The notes under the pieces are model-generated. The model did not search any database and was not told the origin of the DNA. It saw only the letters and a list, made by a program, of their open reading frames with translations. A program made the position numbers and the translations under genes. A stretch of DNA of 9,687 bases, taken from positions 1 through 9,687 of the forward strand of contig JAMDBH010000013.1 in assembly GCA_023487615.1 (NCBI GenBank). Reading direction: 5' to 3'. Numbering within the stretch: position 1 is the stretch's first letter; every line of letters starts with the position of its first letter. This stretch comes from Gammaproteobacteria bacterium (GTDB taxonomy: Bacteria; Pseudomonadota; Gammaproteobacteria; SURF-13). Shown piece by piece: positions 4,884-9,687 of the stretch.

Positions 4884-5891
4884 ATGTCACTTTCGTCCGC
4901 AAAATCACTGAAAAAAATCTGCATTGCCTCCATGCTGCTTCTTGCGATTGGAGTAAACCCAATCGCCGCCCAAGCAGCCACATCCATGAAAATCGGCACG
5001 GTGGTCTGGATCGGCTACGGGCCGTTCTTCGTTGCCGAAGCCAAGGATTTCTACAAGAAGCACGACCTCAAGGTCACTCTGCAGATGTTCGCCGACCCGG
5101 GGCTGATTCCACCCGCCATAGCCAGCAACTCGGTCGATGGCGGGATGCTCACCTACGACCAAGTGGTCGGCTGGGTGGCTAAGGATATGGAGCTCAAGGC
5201 AGTGATGCCGATTGACTACTCCAACGGGGGCGACGCGATTGTGGCCACCACCGCCATCACCAAGGTAAGCGAGTTCAAGGGCAAGAAAGTGGGCTTCAAC
5301 CTACTGTCTCCATCGGATTTTCTGCTTTCCTACGCCCTGCAGAAAAACGGCTTGACGGAGAAGGACGTGGAGGTGGTGCCGATGACGCCTGAATCCGTTC
5401 CGGCGGCCATGGCGTCCGGTGGTATCCAGGTAGGCGTGACCTACGAGCCGAGCCTGTCGCAGATACTGAGTCAGGGCGACGGCAAGAAATTCCACGTGGT
5501 GTTCTCCTCCAAGGATGCGCCCGGCCTGATCGCCGATGTGCTGGTATTTGACCAAAAGTACATCAAGGCACATCCCAAGGAGATCAAGGGCGTCATTCAG
5601 GCTTACGTCGAGGGCATGGACTACATGAAAGCCCACCCGGATGAATCAGCCAAAATCATCGGTAAGGCCATGGGTATATCCGGCAAAGAGGTAATTGAGC
5701 AGTTGAGCGGTGTCTATAACATTCCGCTGCAGGAGATGCCCAAGGCGTTTGTGAAATCCGCCGACACCACTTCGTTCTACGCCAGCGGCGACGTGATCGG
5801 CAAGATTCTCAAGAACAAGGGCCAGATCATGACCATCCCGGCGACCGAAGCCACGTTTGACGATCAATTCGTCAAGACACTGGTCAAGTAA
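4884..5891 (+). CDS. Periplasmic solute-binding protein, NrtA/SsuA/TauA (NMT1-like) type
   Basis: The 335-residue protein begins with a Sec signal peptide (KSLKKICIASMLLLAIGV, cleavage predicted after AQA at 29-31) with no lipobox cysteine, so it should be freely periplasmic. The mature part has the type-2 binding-protein pattern of nitrate/sulfonate/taurine receptors: MKIGTVVWIGYGPFFVAEAK (35-54), DPGLIPPAIASNSVDGGMLT (71-90), FKGKKVGFN (131-139), GIQVGVTYEPS (180-190). ATG 4884 is preferred over an in-frame TTG six bases earlier because AAGGAG (4872-4877) stands 6 bp before it. It is the first gene behind the sigma-54 promoter and the riboswitch, so its ligand is probably guanidine, a guanidino compound or a related nitrogen source. 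This is inference. No partner permease or ATPase lies in the window. Confidence 0.88.
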   Translation: MSLSSAKSLKKICIASMLLLAIGVNPIAAQAATSMKIGTVVWIGYGPFFVAEAKDFYKKHDLKVTLQMFADPGLIPPAIASNSVDGGMLTYDQVVGWVAKDMELKAVMPIDYSNGGDAIVATTAITKVSEFKGKKVGFNLLSPSDFLLSYALQKNGLTEKDVEVVPMTPESVPAAMASGGIQVGVTYEPSLSQILSQGDGKKFHVVFSSKDAPGLIADVLVFDQKYIKAHPKEIKGVIQAYVEGMDYMKAHPDESAKIIGKAMGISGKEVIEQLSGVYNIPLQEMPKAFVKSADTTSFYASGDVIGKILKNKGQIMTIPATEATFDDQFVKTLVK

Positions 5892-5900
5892 CCCTCATCC

Positions 5901-5924
5901 GCCGCGCCCGCGACCGGGCGCGGC
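5901..5924 (+). repeat. Perfect 10-bp GC-rich hairpin between operon genes 1 and 2
   Basis: GCCGCGCCCG (5901-5910), loop CGAC, CGGGCGCGGC (5915-5924) is a perfect stem in the 52-bp gap between the binding-protein and desaturase genes. No U-run follows. Such structures behind binding-protein genes commonly protect the upstream message and set its excess over downstream genes; that role is inferred here. Confidence 0.7.
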
Positions 5925-5943
5925 ACTGCTTGAGGAGAACGCT

Positions 5944-6963
5944 ATGCTGGCTCAAACCTTCCGCTACGCCGACGGTGTGCTGCCGAACATCGGAGCAATT
6001 GCCTATACCATCGGGGCCTACATCGGCGGCATCGCCCTTTTGGTGTTTGCATCTCTCCCCGGTCAGGTCATTGGGACACTGCTGGTTGCCCACGCCTTGA
6101 TTATGTCCAGCTACCTTTTCCATGAATTTGCTCATCATTCCATTTTCAAATCGGCAGCGGCGAACAACCGCTGGGGCGTGCTGATGACCTGGATCAACGG
6201 CTCGTGCTATGCCAGTTTCGCGGATCTGCGGCGCAAGCATGTTCGCCATCACGTTGATCGCGCCGATGTCATCACATTTAATTTCAAGGATTTCCTGCGA
6301 CGCTCGCCGGGTTGGTTCCGCAATCTGGTCCTGGCGCTGGAATGGGCCTATGTCCCGGCTGTTGAACTGATCATGCACGCCTACGTGATGGCGCTGCCAT
6401 GCATCGCGGAAGAAAAAAAGCATCGCCGTGCGCGCGTGATTGCGATCATTACGATTCGCGCCGCAGGCTTCGCTCTGCTCGGCTGGGCTTCGCCAATCGG
6501 GTTGCTCGGTTACGCCATTGCCTACATGATCATGCTGCACGTGCTGCGTTTTGCGGATGCCTATCAACATACCTATGACGCCTTTGCCATCCTCCAGGGC
6601 GGAGACATCCCCGCCGACAAGGTACGCGACCACACGTATGAGCAACGCAACACCTACTCCAATCTGGTCTCGGTGGCGCATCCGCTGTTGAACCTGCTGC
6701 TGCTCAACTTCTCCTATCACAATGCCCACCACGAGCGACCGATTGAACCCTGGTACCGCCTGCCGCGCCTTCATGCAGAACTGTTCCCTGGCGATTATGT
6801 GCAGGTGTTGCCGATGACTACACTGCTTGCTGCCCACCATCGTTATCGCGTCAAGCGCGTGCTTTCGGGAGACTATGGTGATGTTCCCGAGACGCCATCC
6901 GGCCATCTCGACCCTTCCGGCTTCTATGGCGCCGTCGGCGTATCGTTCCTGACAGCGGTCTAG
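5944..6963 (+). CDS. Membrane fatty-acid-desaturase-family di-iron oxygenase
   Basis: The 339-residue protein is hydrophobic, with membrane segments around residues 17-38, 41-58, 126-150, 165-200 and 240-256. It carries the three histidine boxes of membrane di-iron desaturases/hydroxylases: HEFAHH (60-65), HVRHH (99-103) and HNAHH (259-263), with a further H209 in YQHTYD. The boxes bind two irons and activate O2 for hydroxylation or desaturation; electrons would come from a reductase not encoded here. The start at 5944 is chosen because GAGGAG (5932-5937) lies 6 bp upstream; the open frame extends further left but overlaps the preceding gene. Lying behind a guanidine switch and before two dehydrogenases, it more likely hydroxylates a small nitrogenous substrate than a bulk lipid. 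This is inference; the substrate is unknown. Confidence 0.85.
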   Translation: MLAQTFRYADGVLPNIGAIAYTIGAYIGGIALLVFASLPGQVIGTLLVAHALIMSSYLFHEFAHHSIFKSAAANNRWGVLMTWINGSCYASFADLRRKHVRHHVDRADVITFNFKDFLRRSPGWFRNLVLALEWAYVPAVELIMHAYVMALPCIAEEKKHRRARVIAIITIRAAGFALLGWASPIGLLGYAIAYMIMLHVLRFADAYQHTYDAFAILQGGDIPADKVRDHTYEQRNTYSNLVSVAHPLLNLLLLNFSYHNAHHERPIEPWYRLPRLHAELFPGDYVQVLPMTTLLAAHHRYRVKRVLSGDYGDVPETPSGHLDPSGFYGAVGVSFLTAV

Positions 6964-6964
6964 T

Positions 6965-7750
6965 GTGGCGGTTTTCGATTTTTCCGGGAAATCGGTGGTG
7001 GTCACCGGCGCCGCCAGCGGTATCGGCTTTGCCATCGCAAAAGCCTTTGCCGAGCGTGGCGCGCAGCTGGATCTGGTGGACCGCCACCGCGATGCATTGG
7101 ATCATGCAGTAGAGCAATTGTCCGGCTGTGGCGCAATCACTCCCCATGCCATTGACCTGTCACAGCCGGACGGTGTAAAAAGCCTTGCCCGTGACCTTGA
7201 ACAACGTGGAATTACCCTGCATGCGCTGATCAATAACGCCGGCATCGAGTATCCCACGCTCCTGGAAGATAAATCGCCGGACGCCGAAATGCGCTGGCAA
7301 ACCTTATTGCATAACAATGTCACCAGCATGTATCTCGCTACCCGCGTCCTGCTGCCTTTGATTGGCCCAAACGGCAACATTATCAATCAGTCATCCATCT
7401 GGGGGTTGACCGGCGTGCCTGAATTTTCCGCTTACGTGGCTAGCAAGCATGCAATTATTGGCCTGACCCGATCCCTTGCATGGGAGTTGGGCGGTCGCGG
7501 CATACGCGTCAATGCCGTGTGTCCGGGATGGGTATGCACGGACGCCGCCATGCGCTCGCTGCGCAGCATGGCAGAAAGTACCGGCAAGCCGGAGCCGGAG
7601 GTGCTGGAAGATATTCTGTCCCGGCAGGCCATTCCAGAACTATTACAGCCCCGGGATATCGCCGGTACATTTTTGTTCCTCGCCTCCCCCTTTGCGCACG
7701 GCATTACCGGCCAGGCCATTGTCGTAAGCAACGGCGAGGTGATGAATTGA
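6965..7750 (+). CDS. Short-chain dehydrogenase/reductase (SDR) 1
   Basis: This 261-residue classical SDR has TGAASGIG at 14-21, D39 at the end of strand 2 (LDLVDR, favouring NAD over NADP), and NNAG at 90-93. N118, S143/S144 and Y157-x3-K161 form the catalytic set, followed by CPGWVCTD (186-193). It starts with GTG one base after the desaturase stop and has no strong Shine-Dalgarno, so it is probably translated by coupling. An NAD-linked alcohol dehydrogenase acting on the hydroxylated product of the preceding oxygenase is the simplest pathway role. That is inferred from position; the substrate is not identifiable. Confidence 0.87.
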   Translation: MAVFDFSGKSVVVTGAASGIGFAIAKAFAERGAQLDLVDRHRDALDHAVEQLSGCGAITPHAIDLSQPDGVKSLARDLEQRGITLHALINNAGIEYPTLLEDKSPDAEMRWQTLLHNNVTSMYLATRVLLPLIGPNGNIINQSSIWGLTGVPEFSAYVASKHAIIGLTRSLAWELGGRGIRVNAVCPGWVCTDAAMRSLRSMAESTGKPEPEVLEDILSRQAIPELLQPRDIAGTFLFLASPFAHGITGQAIVVSNGEVMN

Positions 7751-7769
7751 CCCAGGAACCCGGCCAGAC

Positions 7770-8510
7770 ATGAAAATCTCTCTGCATGGCAAAACCGCTC
7801 TCGTCACCGGCGCTGCTAGCGGCATCGGGCGCGCCGTTGCAATCGCCTTGGCACAGGCTGGCGCTACGCTAATCGTCAACCACTTCCAGCGCGCCGCAGA
7901 AGCGGAACAGGTCGCGGCGCAAATCCTCGCATCCGGCGGGAGAGCAGTTGTTGCAGAAGCGGATGTGACCGATGCAATCCGGGTGCAGCGCATGGTGGAA
8001 GCATGCGGCGGCATCGACATTCTGGTAAACAATGCCGGCGTTATCCTGGAGAAACCGTTTCTGGACATCACCGAAGCGGAATGGGATCACGTCTTGAATA
8101 CGGACCTGAAGTCGGTTTTCCAGTGCTGCCGCGCGGTGCTGCCGGGCATGCTGGCGTGCGGTTCAGGCGTGATTGTGAACATTGCCTCCGACCTTGGCTA
8201 TCTGGGCCGATCGCAGTATGCCTCCTATTGTGCGGCAAAGGCCGGAGTGATTGGCCTGACACGCTCCCTGGCACGCGAATTTGCACCGGCTATCCGGGTA
8301 AACGCGGTCGCGCCGGGGCCGGTGAACACGGCTATGTTGTCGCTGGGAAACATGACCAAGGAGTGGATCGAGAAAGAGAAGGACATTCCCTGTCGGCGCT
8401 TCGCTGAGCCGGACGAGATCGCCGCCAGTGTACTATTTCTCGCCTCTGATTTCGCCCGCTTCTATTGCGGCCAAGTACTCGGTCCCAACGGCGGATCGGT
8501 GATGCCATGA
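7770..8510 (+). CDS. Short-chain dehydrogenase/reductase (SDR) 2, FabG-like
   Basis: This 246-residue classical SDR has TGAASGIG at 13-20, NNAG at 87-90, S140, and Y153-x3-K157 (YCAAK), with APGPVNTAM (181-189) and the C-terminal GQVLGPNGGS typical of FabG-like enzymes. At the usual catalytic asparagine position it has aspartate (D112 in NTDLKSVF), a substitution also seen in other SDRs. Strand 2 ends in NHFQR without an acidic residue, which differs from SDR 1 and points to a different cofactor preference (possibly NADP). It starts 19 bp after SDR 1 and overlaps the transporter gene by ATGA. The pairing of two dissimilar SDRs suggests consecutive redox steps or an epimerising oxidation/reduction. 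Confidence 0.87.
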   Translation: MKISLHGKTALVTGAASGIGRAVAIALAQAGATLIVNHFQRAAEAEQVAAQILASGGRAVVAEADVTDAIRVQRMVEACGGIDILVNNAGVILEKPFLDITEAEWDHVLNTDLKSVFQCCRAVLPGMLACGSGVIVNIASDLGYLGRSQYASYCAAKAGVIGLTRSLAREFAPAIRVNAVAPGPVNTAMLSLGNMTKEWIEKEKDIPCRRFAEPDEIAASVLFLASDFARFYCGQVLGPNGGSVMP

Positions 8511-9424
8511 GCACAAATGCCTCCAATGCAAACGGTCAGGCCGCGCCCGCTTCCTGGATGCCGGTCTCTTTGCTGATTTTCTCAGCGGCGATGTGGGGGC
8601 TCACATGGTGGCCGCTCAGGCAGTTCGCCGCCGCCGGCCTGTCCGGACCGCTCATGTCGCTCGCGAGCTATGGGCTTGTCGGCCTTGCCGGCCTGCCATT
8701 TCTGCTGCGCGAACATCCAGCATGGCGCGGCCAGGTGCATTTACTCCTGCTGCTGGCGCTATTTGGCGGCTGGGCCAACGCCTCCTTCGTGTGGGCGCTG
8801 ATGATCGGTGATGTCGTGCGAGTCATGCTGCTGTTCTACCTCGCCCCAGTGTGGTCGGTGATCGGCGGCTGGTTGTTCCTCGGTGAATCGGTCGGGCGGC
8901 GGCGCCTGCTGGCGGTACTGAGCGCCATCGCCGGCGCTTTCCTGGTAATTGGCGGGACCGAAGCATTGAATGCGCCACTGTCTTTCGCCGACTTTCTCGC
9001 CCTTTCCTCCGGGTTCGCCTTTGCCGCAAACAACCTGACCACCCGCGCCGCTCGGTCAATACCGATGGTATCTAAAACTATCGCCGTTTTCATCGGCTGC
9101 GGGGCCGTCTCGGCCCTCATGGCGTGGCAGCACGGTGCTGCTCTACCAGTGTGGTCTGGCACACTGGCGATAGCGTTATTCGCCTTCGGATTCGGTTGGC
9201 TGGTGCTGGCCACCGCCACAACACAATACAGCGTTACCCATATCGAAGCGGGCCGTGCCGGGATCATCCTCATCGTCGAGTTGCTTGCCGCCGTCCTCTC
9301 GGCAATGCTCATCGGCGGCGAGAAAGTCGCAATACACGAATGGATTGGCGGCGCGCTGATTACTGCCGCTGTTGTGATCGAGGCAACAGACACGCCTGCT
9401 GAAACCGTCGAGGAGACATCGTGA
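8507..9424 (+). CDS. EamA-family (DMT superfamily) transporter
   Basis: The 305-residue protein has ten predicted transmembrane helices in two repeated EamA halves. A diagnostic LAPVWSVIGGWLFLGE-type segment closes the first half, and VELLAAVLSAMLIGGE matches it in the second. The start is ATG 8507, overlapping the SDR 2 stop (ATGA); a longer frame from 8465 lies inside SDR 2. EamA proteins move amino acids and other small metabolites, mostly as exporters. The DMT superfamily also contains the SMR guanidinium exporters (Gdx/SugE), although this two-domain protein is not of that small type. Here it could export a product or guanidine, or import substrate together with the binding protein; the direction cannot be read from the sequence. 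Confidence 0.88.
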   Translation: MSTNASNANGQAAPASWMPVSLLIFSAAMWGLTWWPLRQFAAAGLSGPLMSLASYGLVGLAGLPFLLREHPAWRGQVHLLLLLALFGGWANASFVWALMIGDVVRVMLLFYLAPVWSVIGGWLFLGESVGRRRLLAVLSAIAGAFLVIGGTEALNAPLSFADFLALSSGFAFAANNLTTRAARSIPMVSKTIAVFIGCGAVSALMAWQHGAALPVWSGTLAIALFAFGFGWLVLATATTQYSVTHIEAGRAGIILIVELLAAVLSAMLIGGEKVAIHEWIGGALITAAVVIEATDTPAETVEETS

Positions 9425-9486
9425 ATACCTTACACATGAACGAAATGAGCTGGATTGCCTACCGCGACCGTTTGCAGTCTCGATGA
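9421..9486 (+). pseudogene. 5' fragment of a creatininase-family amidohydrolase gene
   Basis: GTG 9421 overlaps the transporter stop (GTGA) and has GAGGAG at 9410-9415, a strong start signal. The frame gives MNTLHMNEMSWIAYRDRLQS and then stops at TGA 9484-9486. The N-terminus NEMSWxxYRDRL is the usual opening of creatininase-family metallo-amidohydrolases (about 240-270 residues), which hydrolyse creatinine or similar cyclic amides. After about codon 19 the sequence no longer continues the family and instead matches, on the opposite strand, a lactonase-like gene. It is therefore a truncated sixth gene of the operon. Family assignment rests on roughly 12 residues and is tentative, but it agrees with the guanidino theme. 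Confidence 0.55.
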
Positions 9487-9604
9487 GATAGGCAAGGATG
9501 GGCGCCTCGATGATTCGGCCCTGTCCCCGGTTGCGGGTGGAAAGCGATTTGTCGTAGCGGAGGGTGGCAGTGAGCAGTGGCCAAAGACGCAGGACTTGGC
9601 TCAT
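9464..9604 (-). pseudogene. 5' fragment of an AHL-lactonase-like metallo-beta-lactamase gene
   Basis: From ATG 9604 leftward the frame encodes MSQVLRLWPLLTATLRYDKS, then LSTRNRGQG, then IIEAPILAYLIETANGR (47 residues). This is the N-terminal beta-sandwich opening of N-acyl-homoserine-lactonase-type metallo-beta-lactamase-fold hydrolases. Family members continue with strand residues leading to the HxHxDH metal motif. Here the frame instead runs into the antisense of the creatininase-like and transporter genes (open to 9176), and no HxHxDH follows. The gene is cut at about 9464-9477. AGGAG lies 8 bp before the ATG, and the start overlaps the stop of the preceding leftward gene (ATGA). Confidence 0.6.
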
Positions 9605-9687
9605 GGGATGGTCTCCTGGTTCGATGGAAGCTCGGCCAGCAACTCGATGCTGTTCAGCACCCGTCCGAAGATACCGCCTTCAACCGC
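9601..9687 (-). CDS. C-terminal fragment of an unidentified protein (5' part outside window)
   Basis: A leftward frame enters from the right edge and gives 28 residues, AVEGGIFGRVLNSIELLAEL followed by PSNQETIP, ending at TGA 9601-9603 that overlaps the ATG of the lactonase-like gene. The FGRV-plus-amphipathic-helix ending resembles the tails of isochorismatase-like cysteine hydrolases, but the fragment is too short for more than a suggestion. The ATGA overlap shows it is co-transcribed with the lactonase-like gene. Confidence 0.5.
   Translation of the reverse strand, partial: AVEGGIFGRVLNSIELLAELPSNQETIP

Noticed and set aside
5884..7035. 383-codon open frame on the minus strand
   Set aside because: It is antisense to the desaturase gene, which has three histidine boxes and its own ribosome site. 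The antisense translation lacks hydrophobic or domain patterns and arises from codon bias.
9176..9604. 142-codon minus-strand frame read as one intact protein
   Set aside because: Only the first 47 residues are lactonase-like. The rest is antisense of the transporter and creatininase-like genes and lacks the metal motif.

Overview
The window looks like a chromosomal segment of a proteobacterium, most likely a betaproteobacterium. The reasons are the moderately high GC, the tight ubiK-comM pair, a YdfG-type dehydrogenase, a polysaccharide-type epimerase gene, and RpoN/NtrC-style promoter sequences. No rRNA, tRNA, CRISPR array or complete insertion sequence is visible.

Left part (1-4309): the tail of a membrane protein, then a GTG-started NAD-dependent sugar epimerase/dehydratase (321-1271). 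This meets, tail to tail with a 2-bp gap, a leftward pair ubiK -> comM (ubiquinone accessory factor; Mg-chelatase-like AAA+ ATPase). Upstream of ubiK are a perfect 10-bp tandem duplication, a 117-bp nested palindromic repeat element and a frameshifted gene remnant. A leftward ydfG (3-hydroxy acid dehydrogenase) closes this part.

Control region (4310-4883): this is the most informative stretch. Reading rightward it holds two NtrC-type palindromes (GCAC-N7-GTGC) 30 bp apart, an exact IHF consensus site, a near-perfect sigma-54 promoter, a short GC-rich leader hairpin, and a ykkC-type guanidine-I riboswitch aptamer. The 3' strand of the aptamer's P1 helix can alternatively pair into a terminator-like hairpin. 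A clear Shine-Dalgarno sequence and ATG follow. The layout predicts AND-type control: nitrogen limitation starts transcription, and guanidine permits expression.

Operon (4884 to about 9486): a secreted NrtA/SsuA/TauA-like solute-binding protein, a membrane di-iron desaturase/hydroxylase with three histidine boxes, two short-chain dehydrogenases, an EamA (DMT) transporter, and the first codons of what looks like a creatininase-family amidohydrolase. The genes overlap or are closely packed. No ABC permease or ATPase and no urea/guanidine carboxylase or guanidinase is present in the window. This is therefore not the textbook guanidine-I gene set. It may be a less described route for oxidising or importing a guanidino compound as a nitrogen source.

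Right edge (9464-9687): the creatininase-like frame runs head-on into the 5' part of a leftward metallo-beta-lactamase-fold (AHL-lactonase-like) gene, and both are cut at the same place. This is either a deletion or an assembly join. The lactonase-like gene overlaps by ATGA the end of another leftward gene that enters from the right.
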